A DNA stretch of 22,488 bases from Tritrichomonas musculus. Its lineage: Eukaryota > Parabasalia > Tritrichomonadida > Tritrichomonadidae. Position numbers and translations under genes: made by a program. Shown here in pieces: positions 1 to 13,400 of this stretch (its first letter is position 1; every line of letters starts with the position of its first letter). The notes under the pieces are model-generated. The model searched no databases and was not told where the DNA came from. It was given only the letters and a program-made list of their open reading frames with translations. The DNA lies in NCBI GenBank assembly GCA_039105265.1, contig JAPFFF010000451.1:1-22488 (forward strand), in the 5' to 3' direction.

Positions 1-3000
1 TTTGTGTTAATGATGAACATCCACTGAATGCAGAATCTCCAATTGAAGTTACAGAAGAAGGAATTGTGATTTGTGTTAATGATGAACATCCACTGAATGC
101 AGAATCTCCAATTGAAGTTACAGAAGAAGGAATTGTGATTTGTGTTAATGATGAACATCCACTGAATGCAGATTTTCCAATTGAAGTTACAGAAGAAGGA
201 ATTGTGATTTGTGTTAATGATGAACATCCACTGAATGCAGAATCTCCAATTGAAGTTACAGAAGAAGGAATTGTGATTTGTGTTAATGATGAACATCCAC
301 TGAATGCAGAATCTCCAATTGAAGTTACAGAAGAAGGAATTGTGATTTGTGTTAATGATGAACATCCACTGAATGCAGATTTTCCAATTGAAGTTACAGA
401 AGAAGGAATTGTGATTTGTGTTAATGATGAACATCCACTGAATGCAGAATCTCCAATTGAAGTTACAGAAGAAGGAATTGTGATTTGTGTTAATGATGAA
501 CATCCACTGAATGCAGAATCTCCAATTGAAGTTACAGAAGAAGGAATTGTGATTTGTGTTAATGATGAACATCCACTGAATGCAGAATCTCCAATTGAAG
601 TTACAGAAGAAGGAATTGTGATTTGTGTTAATGATGAACATCCACTGAATGCAGATTTTCCAATTGAAGTTACAGAAGAAGGAATTGTGATTTGTGTTAA
701 TGATGAACATCTATTGAATGCAGATTTTCCAATTGAAGTTACAGAAGAAGGAATTGTGATTTGTGTTAATGATGAACATCCACTGAATGCAGAATCTCCA
801 ATTGAAGTTACAGAAGAAGGAATTGTGATTTGTGTCAGTGATGAACATCCACTGAATGCAGAATCTCCAATTGAAGTTACAGAAGAAGGAATTGTGATTT
901 GTGTTAATGATGAACATCCACTGAATGCAGAATCTCCAATTGAAGTTACAGATGAAGGAATTGTGATTTGTGTCAGTGATGAACATCCACTGAATGCAGA
1001 ATCTCCAATTGAAGTTACAGAAGAAGGAATTGTGATTTCTCTCAGTGATGAACATCCACTGAATGCAGAATCTCCAATTGAAGTTACAGAAGAAGGAATT
1101 GTGATTTGTGTTAATGATGAACATCCACTGAATGCAGAATCTCCAATTGAAGTTACAGAAGAAGGAATTGTGATTTGTGTTAATGATGAACATCCACTGA
1201 ATGCAGAATCTCCAATTGAAGTTACAGAAGAAGGAATTGTGATTTGTGTTAATGATGAACATCCACTGAATGCAGAATCTCCAATTGAAGTTACAGAAGA
1301 AGGAATTGTGATTTGTGTTAATGATGAACATCCACTGAATGCAGAATCTCCAATTGAAGTTACAGAAGAAGGAATTGTGATTTGTGTTAATGATGAACAT
1401 CCACTGAATGCAGAATCTCCAATTGAAGTTACAGAAGAAGGAATTGTGATTTGTGTTAATGATGAACATCCACTGAATGCAGAATCTCCAATTGAAGTTA
1501 CAGAAGAAGGAATTGTGATTTGTGTTAATGATGAACATCCACTGAATGCAGAATCTCCAATTGAAGTTACAGAAGAAGGAATTGTGATTTGTGTTAATGA
1601 TGAACATCCACTGAATGCAGAATCTCCAATTGAAGTTACAGAAGAAGGAATTGTGATTTGTGTTAATGATGAACATCCACTGAATGCAGATTTTCCAATT
1701 GAAGTTACAGAAGAAGGAATTGTGATTTGTGTTAATGATGAACATCCACTGAATGCAGAATCTCCAATTGAAGTTACAGAAGAAGGAATTGTGATTTGTG
1801 TTAATGATGAACATCCACTGAATGCAGATTTTCCAATTGAAGTTACAGAAGAAGGAATTGTGATTTGTGTTAATGATGAACATCTATTGAATGCAGATTT
1901 TCCAATTGAAGTTACAGAAGAAGGAATTGTGATTTGTGTTAATGATGAACATCCACTGAATGCAGAATCTCCAATTGAAGTTACAGAAGAAGGAATTGTG
2001 ATTTGTGTCAGTGATGAACATCCACTGAATGCAGAATCTCCAATTGAAGTTACAGAAGAAGGAATTGTGATTTGTGTTAATGATGAACATCCACTGAATG
2101 CAGAATCTCCAATTGAAGTTACAGAAGAAGGAATTGTGATTTCTCTCAGTGATGAACATCCACTGAATGCAGAATCTCCAATTGAAGTTACAGAAGAAGG
2201 AATTGTGATTTGTGTTAATGATGAACATCCACTGAATGCAGAATCTCCAATTGAAGTTACAGATGAAGGAATTGTGATTTGTGTCAGTGATGAACATCCA
2301 CTGAATGCAGAATCTCCAATTGAAGTTACAGAAGAAGGAATTGTGATTTCTCTCAGTGATGAACATCCACTGAATGCAGAATCTCCAATTGAAGTTACAG
2401 AAGAAGGAATTGTGATTTGTGTTAATGATGAACATCCACTGAATGCAGAATCTCCAATTGAAGTTACAGATGAAGGAATTGTGATTTGTGTCAGTGATGA
2501 ACATCCACTGAATGCAGAATCTCCAATTAAGGTTACTGAAGAAGGAATTGTGATTTGTCTAAGTGATGAACATCCACTGAATGCAGAATATCCAATTAAG
2601 GTTACTGAAGAAGGAATTGTGATTTGTGTCAGTGATGAACATCTACTGAATGCAGAATCTCCAATTTCAGTTACAGATGAAGGAATTGTGATTTGTGTTA
2701 ATGATGAACATCCACTGAATGCAGATTTTCCAATTGAAGTTACAGAAGAAGGAATTGTGATTTGTGTTAATGATGAACATCTATTGAATGCAGATTTTCC
2801 AATTGAAGTTACAGAAGAAGGAATTGTGATTTGTGTTAATGATGAACATCCACTGAATGCAGAATCTCCAATTGAAGTTACAGAAGAAGGAATTGTGATT
2901 TGTGTCAGTGATGAACATCCACTGAATGCAGAATCTCCAATTGAAGTTACAGAAGAAGGAATTGTGATTTGTGTTAATGATGAACATCCACTGAATGCAG

Positions 3001-3358
3001 AATCTCCAATTGAAGTTACAGATGAAGGAATTGTGATTTGTGTCAGTGATGAACATCCACTGAATGCAGAATCTCCAATTGAAGTTACAGAAGAAGGAAT
3101 TGTGATTTCTCTCAGTGATGAACATCCACTGAATGCAGAATCTCCAATTGAAGTTACAGAAGAAGGAATTGTGATTTGTGTTAATGATGAACATCCACTG
3201 AATGCAGAATCTCCAATTGAAGTTACAGAAGAAGGAATTGTGATTTGTGTTAATGATGAACATCCACTGAATGCAGAATCTCCAATTGAAGTTACAGATG
3301 AAGGAATTGTGATTTGTGTCAGTGATGAACATCCACTGAATGCAGAATCTCCAATTAA
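1..3358 (-). CDS. Giant BspA-like leucine-rich repeat protein, segment 4 (most C-terminal visible part; partial)
   Basis: About 1,119 codons of LRR units that run off the left edge of the window, so the C-terminus is not seen. The frame is set by GGATGTTCA (Gly-Cys-Ser) at 22-14 and holds through to the indel at about 3358. There is no ATG, GTG or TTG usable as a start, as expected for the interior of an array. About 48 units, mostly with [15 protein letters not shown] units are scattered among them. Two runs (711-1100 and 1884-3360) carry the same mosaic sub-types as segment 3. In trichomonad BspA-like proteins a C-terminal membrane anchor with a short tail is known in some members; whether this one has it would be decided left of position 1. 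Confidence 0.8.
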
Positions 3359-3428
3359 GTTACTGAAGAAGGAATTGTGATTTGTGTTAAGTGATGAACA
3401 TCCACTGAATGCAGAATATCCAATTAAG
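3355..3428 (-). other. Cluster of three single-base indels (frameshifts 3-5)
   Basis: Three departures fall within 70 bases. The sequence aattaaggttactg has lost a G at about 3358 (unit spacing 68). The sequence gatttgtctaagtg has become gatttgtgttaagtg near 3387 (one gained base). The sequence aattaaggtta has lost a G again at about 3426. The last two compensate in length, so that unit is 69 bases but is out of phase in between. The net effect is one base lost. Both losses hit the same GG of the same unit sub-type. Confidence 0.88.
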
Positions 3429-6403
3429 TTACAGAAGAAGGAATTGTGATTTGTGTCAGTGATGAACATCTACTGAATGCAGAATCTCCAATTGAAGTTA
3501 CAGAAGAAGGAATTGTGATTTGTGTTAATGATGAACATCCACTGAATGCAGAATCTCCAATTGAAGTTACAGAAGAAGGAATTGTGATTTGTGTTAATGA
3601 TGAACATCCACTGAATGCAGATTTTCCAATTGAAGTTACAGAAGAAGGAATTGTGATTTGTGTTAATGATGAACATCCACTGAATGCAGAATCTCCAATT
3701 GAAGTTACAGAAGAAGGAATTGTGATTTGTGTTAATGATGAACATCCACTGAATGCAGAATCTCCAATTGAAGTTACAGAAGAAGGAATTGTGATTTGTG
3801 TTAATGATGAACATCCACTGAATGCAGAATCTCCAATTGAAGTTACAGAAGAAGGAATTGTGATTTGTGTTAATGATGAACATCCACTGAATGCAGAATC
3901 TCCAATTGAAGTTACAGAAGAAGGAATTGTGATTTGTGTTAATGATGAACATCCACTGAATGCAGAATCTCCAATTGAAGTTACAGAAGAAGGAATTGTG
4001 ATTTGTGTTAATGATGAACATCCACTGAATGCAGAATCTCCAATTGAAGTTACAGAAGAAGGAATTGTGATTTGTGTTAATGATGAACATCCACTGAATG
4101 CAGAATCTCCAATTGAAGTTACAGAAGAAGGAATTGTGATTTGTGTTAATGATGAACATCCACTGAATGCAGAATCTCCAATTGAAGTTACAGAAGAAGG
4201 AATTGTGATTTGTGTTAATGATGAACATCTATTGAATGCAGATTTTCCAATTGAAGTTACAGAAGAAGGAATTGTGATTTGTGTTAATGATGAACATCCA
4301 CTGAATGCAGAATCTCCAATTGAAGTTACAGAAGAAGGAATTGTGATTTGTGTCAGTGATGAACATCCACTGAATGCAGAATCTCCAATTGAAGTTACAG
4401 AAGAAGGAATTGTGATTTGTGTTAATGATGAACATCCACTGAATGCAGAATCTCCAATTGAAGTTACAGATGAAGGAATTGTGATTTGTGTCAGTGATGA
4501 ACATCCACTGAATGCAGAATCTCCAATTGAAGTTACAGAAGAAGGAATTGTGATTTCTCTCAGTGATGAACATCCACTGAATGCAGAATCTCCAATTGAA
4601 GTTACAGAAGAAGGAATTGTGATTTGTGTTAATGATGAACATCCACTGAATGCAGAATCTCCAATTGAAGTTACAGATGAAGGAATTGTGATTTGTGTCA
4701 GTGATGAACATCCACTGAATGCAGAATCTCCAATTAAGGTTACTGAAGAAGGAATTGTGATTTGTCTAAGTGATGAACATCCACTGAATGCAGAATATCC
4801 AATTAAGGTTACTGAAGAAGGAATTGTGATTTGTGTCAGTGATGAACATCTACTGAATGCAGAATCTCCAATTTCAGTTACAGATGAAGGAATTGTGATT
4901 TCTCTCAATGATGAGCATCCACTGAATCCAGATTCTCCAATTGAAGTTACAGAAGAAGGAATTGTGATTTGTCTAAGTGATGAACATCCACTGAATGCAG
5001 AATCTCCAATTGAAGTTACAGAAGAAGGAATTGTGATTTGTGTTAATGATGAACATCCACTGAATGCAGAATCTCCAATTGAAGTTACAGAAGAAGGAAT
5101 TGTGATTTGTGTCAGTGATGAACATCCACTGAATGCAGAATCTCCAATTGAAGTTACAGAAGAAGGAATTGTGATTTCTCTCAGTGATGAACATCCACTG
5201 AATGCAGAATCTCCAATTGAAGTTACAGAAGAAGGAATTGTGATTTGTGTTAATGATGAACATCCACTGAATGCAGAATCTCCAATTGAAGTTACAGATG
5301 AAGGAATTGTGATTTGTGTCAGTGATGAACATCCACTGAATGCAGAATCTCCAATTAAGGTTACTGAAGAAGGAATTGTGATTTGTCTAAGTGATGAACA
5401 TCCACTGAATGCAGAATCTCCAATTGAAGTTACAGAAGAAGGAATTGTGATTTGTGTTAATGATGAACATCCACTGAATGCAGATTTTCCAATTGAAGTT
5501 ACAGAAGAAGGAATTGTGATTTGTGTTAATGATGAACATCCACTGAATGCAGAATATCCAATTAAGGTTACTGAAGAAGGAATTGTGATTTGTGTCAGTG
5601 ATGAACATCTACTGAATGCAGAATCTCCAATTTCAGTTACAGATGAAGGAATTGTGATTTGTGTTAATGATGAACATCCACTGAATGCAGAATCTCCAAT
5701 TGAAGTTACAGAAGAAGGAATTGTGATTTGTGTTAATGATGAACATCCACTGAATGCAGAATCTCCAATTGAAGTTACAGAAGAAGGAATTGTGATTTGT
5801 GTTAATGATGAACATCCACTGAATGCAGAATCTCCAATTGAAGTTACAGAAGAAGGAATTGTGATTTGTGTTAATGATGAACATCCACTGAATGCAGATT
5901 TTCCAATTGAAGTTACAGAAGAAGGAATTGTGATTTGTGTTAATGATGAACATCCACTGAATGCAGAATCTCCAATTGAAGTTACAGAAGAAGGAATTGT
6001 GATTTGTGTTAATGATGAACATCCACTGAATGCAGAATCTCCAATTGAAGTTACAGAAGAAGGAATTGTGATTTGTGTTAATGATGAACATCCACTGAAT
6101 GCAGATTTTCCAATTGAAGTTACAGAAGAAGGAATTGTGATTTGTGTTAATGATGAACATCTATTGAATGCAGATTTTCCAATTGAAGTTACAGAAGAAG
6201 GAATTGTGATTTGTGTTAATGATGAACATCCACTGAATGCAGAATCTCCAATTGAAGTTACAGAAGAAGGAATTGTGATTTGTGTCAGTGATGAACATCC
6301 ACTGAATGCAGAATCTCCAATTGAAGTTACAGAAGAAGGAATTGTGATTTGTGTTAATGATGAACATCCACTGAATGCAGAATCTCCAATTGAAGTTACA
6401 GAA
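3424..6403 (-). CDS. Giant BspA-like leucine-rich repeat protein, segment 3
   Basis: About 990 codons of LRR units in the same frame as segment 1, restored by the extra base near 6402. There is no insert module here; every unit is a 23-residue BspA-type LRR. The units are a mosaic of sub-types (SVTLIG, SVTEIG, SVTSIG; AFSGC, AFSRC, AFNRC) arranged in a recurring 9-unit order. The first TTG at 4908 lies inside the SSLRE motif of an ordinary repeat, so it is not a natural start. The frame meets TAA at 3424-3426, exactly where a base is missing relative to the sister units: aattaagtt replaces aattaaggtt. The stop is therefore a consequence of an indel and not a designed C-terminus. No membrane span or cytoplasmic tail precedes it. 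Confidence 0.82.
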
Positions 6404-7440
6404 TGAAGGAATTGTGATTTGTGTCAGTGATGAACATCCACTGAATGCAGAATCTCCAATTGAAGTTACAGAAGAAGGAATTGTGATTTCTCTCAGTGAT
6501 GAACATCCACTGAATGCAGAATCTCCAATTGAAGTTACAGAAGAAGGAATTGTGATTTGTGTTAATGATGAACATCCACTGAATGCAGAATCTCCAATTG
6601 AAGTTACAGATGAAGGAATTGTGATTTGTGTCAGTGATGAACATCCACTGAATGCAGAATCTCCAATTAAGGTTACTGAAGAAGGAATTGTGATTTGTCT
6701 AAGTGATGAACATCCACTGAATGCAGAATATCCAATTAAGGTTACTGAAGAAGGAATTGTGATTTGTGTCAGTGATGAACATCTACTGAATGCAGAATCT
6801 CCAATTTCAGTTACAGATGAAGGAATTGTGATTTCTCTCAATGATGAGCATCCACTGAATCCAGATTCTCCAATTGAAGTTACAGAAGAAGGAATTGTGA
6901 TTTGTCTAAGTGATGAACATCCACTGAATGCAGAATCTCCAATTGAAGTTACAGAAGAAGGAATTGTGATTTGTGTTAATGATGAACATCCACTGAATGC
7001 AGAATCTCCAATTGAAGTTACAGATGAAGGAATTGTGATTTGTGTCAGTGATGAACATCCACTGAATGCAGAATCTCCAATTGAAGTTACAGAAGAAGGA
7101 ATTGTGATTTCTCTCAGTGATGAACATCCACTGAATGCAGAATCTCCAATTGAAGTTACAGAAGAAGGAATTGTGATTTGTGTTAATGATGAACATCCAC
7201 TGAATGCAGAATCTCCAATTGAAGTTACAGATGAAGGAATTGTGATTTGTGTCAGTGATGAACATCCACTGAATGCAGAATCTCCAATTAAGGTTACTGA
7301 AGAAGGAATTGTGATTTGTCTAAGTGATGAACATCCACTGAATGCAGAATATCCAATTAAGGTTACTGAAGAAGGAATTGTGATTTGTGTCAGTGATGAA
7401 CATCTACTGAATGCAGAATCTCCAATTTCAGTTACAGATG
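3427..7440 (-). repeat. Mosaic LRR block with 621-bp higher-order repeat, copy A1
   Basis: Two nonamers of unit sub-types (around 6800 and 7425 for the SVTEIG/AFSRC marker, 621 apart) are followed leftward by a further related block at 4229-5640 and by a homogeneous run at 3490-4200. The left part (3427-4550) has no counterpart at the 6.95-kb offset, so the duplicated segment starts near 4.6 kb. Confidence 0.78.
6396..6410 (-). other. Single-base insertion in the LRR array (frameshift 2)
   Basis: The spacing is 70 (core at 6336, next at 6406). The text is gttacagaatgaagg, where the otherwise identical copy 6,949 bases to the right reads gttacagatgaagg at about 13350. One extra A shifts the LRR frame. 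Because the second copy lacks it, the event is younger than the segmental duplication, or it is a sequencing error. Confidence 0.92.
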
Positions 7441-10400
7441 AAGGAATTGTGATTTGTGTCAATGATGAACATCCACTGAATGCGGAATCTCTAATTACGG
7501 TTACAGAAGAAGGAATTGTGATTTGTCTAAGTGATGAACATCCACTGAATGCAGAAGATCCAATTAAGGTTACTGAAGAAGGAATTGTGATTTGTGTCAG
7601 TGATGAACATTCATTGAAAGCAGAATATCCAATTAAGGTTACTGAAGAAGGAATTGTGATTTGTCTAAGTGATGAACATCCACTGAAAGCAGAATTTCCA
7701 ATTTCAGTTACTGAAGAAGGAATTGTGATTTGTGTCAGTGATGAACATTCATTGAAAGCAGAATATCCAATTAAGGTTACTGAAGAAGGAATTGTGATTT
7801 GTCTAAGTGATGAACATCTACTGAATGCAGAATTTCCAATTTCAGTTACTGAAGAAGGAATTGTGATTTCTGTCAGTGATGAACATCCATTGAACATGTT
7901 GTTTACAATCTTTTCTATATTTCCTGAAATTGTTAATGCTTTAATTCCATTGAAAACGCAGATACCAATTGAAGTTACTGAAGAAGGAATTGTGATTTCT
8001 CTCAATGATAAACATCCATTGAATGAAGATTCTCCAATTTCAGTTACAGAAGAAGGAATTGTGATTTGTGTCAGTGATGAACATCCATTGAATGCAGAAG
8101 ATCCAATTAAGGTTACAGAAGAAGGAATTGTGATTTGTCTAAGTGATGAACATCCATTGAATGCAGAAGATCCAATTCCAGTTACAGAAGAAGGAATTGC
8201 GATTTTTCTCAATGATGTGCATCCACTGAAAGCAGATTCTTCAATTTCAGTTACAGAAGAAGGAATTGTGATTTGTGTCAGTGATGAACATCCACTAAAG
8301 GCATATTTTCTAATTTTGGTTACAGAAGAAGGAATTTTGATTTGTGTCAATGATGAACATCCAATAAAAGCAGAATGTCCAATTACGGTTACGGAAGAGG
8401 GAATTTTTATTTCTGTCAGTGATAAACATCGACTGAAAGCAGATTTAAAAATTCTACATACAGAAGAAGGAATTGTGATTTGTGTCAGTGATGAACATCC
8501 ATTGAATGCAGAATCTCCAATTACGGTTACTGAAGAAGGAATTGTGATTTCTGTCAGTGATGAACATCCACTGAATGCGGAATCTCCAATTACGGTTACA
8601 GAAGAAGGAATTGTGATTTCTGTAAGTGAGGAACATTTTTCAAATGCAGAAGGATGTATTATTTTTATAAATGAAGGAATGATTATTTGTTCTTTACAAT
8701 TTTTTGCCCATATAAGTGTATCAAAAATTTCGGTATTTGCATCAGATTTATAAACAAGAAATTGGTTTTCAATAAAATTCAATATATTTTTCTTGCATGG
8801 AAAAATAGTAATTTGCGTTAATGATGGGCATCCAGAGAAAACAGAATCACCAATTTTGGTTACAGAAGAAGGAATTTTTATTTCTCTTAGTAATGAACAT
8901 CTACTGAAAGCATATTTTCCAATTACAGTTACAGAAGAAGGAATTGTGATTTCTCTCAGTGATGAACATCCACTGAATGCAGAATCTCCAATTGAAGTTA
9001 CAGAAGAAGGAATTGTGATTTGTGTTAATGATGAACATCCACTGAATGCAGATTTTCCAATTGAAGTTACAGAAGAAGGAATTGTGATTTGTGTTAATGA
9101 TGAACATCCACTGAATGCAGAATCTCCAATTGAAGTTACAGAAGAAGGAATTGTGATTTGTGTTAATGATGAACATCCACTGAATGCAGAATCTCCAATT
9201 GAAGTTACAGAAGAAGGAATTGTGATTTGTGTTAATGATGAACATCCACTGAATGCAGAATCTCCAATTGAAGTTACAGAAGAAGGAATTGTGATTTGTG
9301 TTAATGATGAACATCCACTGAATGCAGAATCTCCAATTGAAGTTACAGAAGAAGGAATTGTGATTTGTGTTAATGATGAACATCCACTGAATGCAGAATC
9401 TCCAATTGAAGTTACAGAAGAAGGAATTGTGATTTGTGTTAATGATGAACATCCACTGAATGCAGATTTTCCAATTGAAGTTACAGAAGAAGGAATTGTG
9501 ATTTGTGTTAATGATGAACATCCACTGAATGCAGAATCTCCAATTGAAGTTACAGAAGAAGGAATTGTGATTTGTGTTAATGATGAACATCCACTGAATG
9601 CAGAATCTCCAATTGAAGTTACAGAAGAAGGAATTGTGATTTGTGTTAATGATGAACATCCACTGAATGCAGATTTTCCAATTGAAGTTACAGAAGAAGG
9701 AATTGTGATTTGTGTTAATGATGAACATCCACTGAATGCAGAATCTCCAATTGAAGTTACAGAAGAAGGAATTGTGATTTGTGTTAATGATGAACATCCA
9801 CTGAATGCAGAATCTCCAATTGAAGTTACAGAAGAAGGAATTGTGATTTGTGTTAATGATGAACATCCACTGAATGCAGAATCTCCAATTGAAGTTACAG
9901 AAGAAGGAATTGTGATTTGTGTTAATGATGAACATCCACTGAATGCAGATTTTCCAATTGAAGTTACAGAAGAAGGAATTGTGATTTGTGTTAATGATGA
10001 ACATCCACTGAATGCAGAATCTCCAATTGAAGTTACAGAAGAAGGAATTGTGATTTGTGTTAATGATGAACATCCACTGAATGCAGATTTTCCAATTGAA
10101 GTTACAGAAGAAGGAATTGTGATTTGTGTTAATGATGAACATCCACTGAATGCAGAATCTCCAATTGAAGTTACAGAAGAAGGAATTGTGATTTGTGTTA
10201 ATGATGAACATCCACTGAATGCAGAATCTCCAATTGAAGTTACAGAAGAAGGAATTGTGATTTGTGTTAATGATGAACATCCACTGAATGCAGAATCTCC
10301 AATTGAAGTTACAGAAGAAGGAATTGTGATTTGTGTTAATGATGAACATCTATTGAATGCAGAATTCCCAATTGAAGTTACAGAAGAAGGAATTGTGATT

Positions 10401-13400
10401 TGTGTTAATGATGAACATCCACTGAATGTAGAATCTCCAATTGAAGTTACAGAAGAAGGAATTGTGATTTGTGTTAATGATGAACATCCACTGAATGCAG
10501 AATCTCCAATTGAAGTTACAGAAGAAGGAATTGTGATTTGTGTTAATGATGAACATCCACTGAATGCAGATTTTCCAATTGAAGTTACAGAAGAAGGAAT
10601 TGTGATTTGTGTTAATGATGAACATCCACTGAATGCAGAATCTCCAATTGAAGTTACAGAAGAAGGAATTGTGATTTGTGTTAATGATGAACATCCACTG
10701 AATGCAGAATCTCCAATTGAAGTTACAGAAGAAGGAATTGTGATTTGTGTTAATGATGAACATCCACTGAATGCAGAATCTCCAATTGAAGTTACAGAAG
10801 AAGGAATTGTGATTTGTGTTAATGATGAACATCCACTGAATGCAGAATCTCCAATTGAAGTTACAGAAGAAGGAATTGTGATTTGTGTTAATGATGAACA
10901 TCCACTGAATGCAGAATCTCCAATTGAAGTTACAGAAGAAGGAATTGTGATTTGTGTTAATGATGAACATCCACTGAATGCAGATTTTCCAATTGAAGTT
11001 ACAGAAGAAGGAATTGTGATTTGTGTTAATGATGAACATCCACTGAATGCAGAATCTCCAATTGAAGTTACAGAAGAAGGAATTGTGATTTGTGTTAATG
11101 ATGAACATCCACTGAATGCAGAATCTCCAATTGAAGTTACAGAAGAAGGAATTGTGATTTGTGTTAATGATGAACATCCACTGAATGCAGATTTTCCAAT
11201 TGAAGTTACAGAAGAAGGAATTGTGATTTGTGTTAATGATGAACATCCACTGAATGCAGAATCTCCAATTGAAGTTACAGAAGAAGGAATTGTGATTTGT
11301 GTTAATGATGAACATCCACTGAATGCAGAATCTCCAATTGAAGTTACAGAAGAAGGAATTGTGATTTGTGTTAATGATGAACATCCACTGAATGCAGAAT
11401 CTCCAATTGAAGTTACAGAAGAAGGAATTGTGATTTGTGTTAATGATGAACATCCACTGAATGCAGAATCTCCAATTGAAGTTACAGAAGAAGGAATTGT
11501 GATTTGTGTTAATGATGAACATCCACTGAATGCAGAATCTCCAATTGAAGTTACAGAAGAAGGAATTGTGATTTGTGTTAATGATGAACATCCACTGAAT
11601 GCAGAATCTCCAATTGAAGTTACAGAAGAAGGAATTGTGATTTGTCTCAGTGATGAACATCCACTGAATGCAGAATCTCCAATTGAAGTTACAGAAGAAG
11701 GAATTGTGATTTGTGTTAATGATGAACATCCACTGAATGCAGAATCTCCAATTGAAGTTACAGATGAAGGAATTGTGATTTGTGTCAGTGATGAACATCC
11801 ACTGAATGCAGAATCTCCAATTAAGGTTACTGAAGAAGGAATTGTGATTTGTCTAAGTGATGAACATCCACTGAATGCAGAATATCCAATTAAGGTTACT
11901 GAAGAAGGAATTGTGATTTGTGTCAGTGATGAACATCTACTGAATGCAGAATCTCCAATTTCAGTTACAGATGAAGGAATTGTGATTTCTCTCAATGATG
12001 AGCATCCACTGAATCCAGATTCTCCAATTGAAGTTACAGAAGAAGGAATTGTGATTTGTCTAAGTGATGAACATCCACTGAATGCAGAATCTCCAATTGA
12101 AGTTACAGAAGAAGGAATTGTGATTTGTGTTAATGATGAACATCCACTGAATGCAGAATCTCCAATTGAAGTTACAGATGAAGGAATTGTGATTTGTGTC
12201 AGTGATGAACATCCACTGAATGCAGAATCTCCAATTGAAGTTACAGAAGAAGGAATTGTGATTTCTCTCAGTGATGAACATCCACTGAATGCAGAATCTC
12301 CAATTGAAGTTACAGAAGAAGGAATTGTGATTTGTGTTAATGATGAACATCCACTGAATGCAGAATCTCCAATTGAAGTTACAGATGAAGGAATTGTGAT
12401 TTGTGTCAGTGATGAACATCCACTGAATGCAGAATCTCCAATTAAGGTTACTGAAGAAGGAATTGTGATTTGTCTAAGTGATGAACATCCACTGAATGCA
12501 GAATATCCAATTAAGGTTACTGAAGAAGGAATTGTGATTTGTGTCAGTGATGAACATCTACTGAATGCAGAATCTCCAATTTCAGTTACAGATGAAGGAA
12601 TTGTGATTTGTGTTAATGATGAACATCCACTGAATGCAGAATCTCCAATTGAAGTTACAGAAGAAGGAATTGTGATTTGTGTTAATGATGAACATCCACT
12701 GAATGCAGAATCTCCAATTGAAGTTACAGAAGAAGGAATTGTGATTTGTGTTAATGATGAACATCCACTGAATGCAGAATCTCCAATTGAAGTTACAGAA
12801 GAAGGAATTGTGATTTGTGTTAATGATGAACATCCACTGAATGCAGATTTTCCAATTGAAGTTACAGAAGAAGGAATTGTGATTTGTGTTAATGATGAAC
12901 ATCCACTGAATGCAGAATCTCCAATTGAAGTTACAGAAGAAGGAATTGTGATTTGTGTTAATGATGAACATCCACTGAATGCAGAATCTCCAATTGAAGT
13001 TACAGAAGAAGGAATTGTGATTTGTGTTAATGATGAACATCCACTGAATGCAGATTTTCCAATTGAAGTTACAGAAGAAGGAATTGTGATTTGTGTTAAT
13101 GATGAACATCTATTGAATGCAGATTTTCCAATTGAAGTTACAGAAGAAGGAATTGTGATTTGTGTTAATGATGAACATCCACTGAATGCAGAATCTCCAA
13201 TTGAAGTTACAGAAGAAGGAATTGTGATTTGTGTCAGTGATGAACATCCACTGAATGCAGAATCTCCAATTGAAGTTACAGAAGAAGGAATTGTGATTTG
13301 TGTTAATGATGAACATCCACTGAATGCAGAATCTCCAATTGAAGTTACAGATGAAGGAATTGTGATTTGTGTCAGTGATGAACATCCACTGAATGCAGAA

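Larger units (their letters stand above)
4560..10500 (-). repeat. Large direct segmental duplication, copy A1
   Basis: Repeated in the same orientation at about 11,640-17,350. From about 5,535 to 9,945 it is colinear with 12,484-16,893 at an offset of 6,948 (6,949 left of the inserted base at 6402), and I noticed no other difference in the passages I compared. Outside this core the two copies stay related but differ by whole 69-base units: two extra near 5,390-5,530 and one near 9,950. The edges are approximate because both lie in repeats. Confidence 0.8.

Noticed and set aside
711-6160. Minus-strand Asn/Phe-rich frames with [12 protein letters not shown] and [10 protein letters not shown]
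   Set aside because: This is the second minus frame of the same 69-base unit. The ATG recurs in every unit, stops come from one unit variant, and silent-site evidence favours the LRR frame. The similar frames at 8901-11798, 12582-13592 and 15849-18284 are rejected for the same reason.
8700-8820. AT-rich stretch between plus-strand frames as an intergenic region or promoter
   Set aside because: It is the coding sequence of the 57-residue insert module on the minus strand, continuous with the LRRs on both sides. The same holds at 15650-15770 and 22170-22290.
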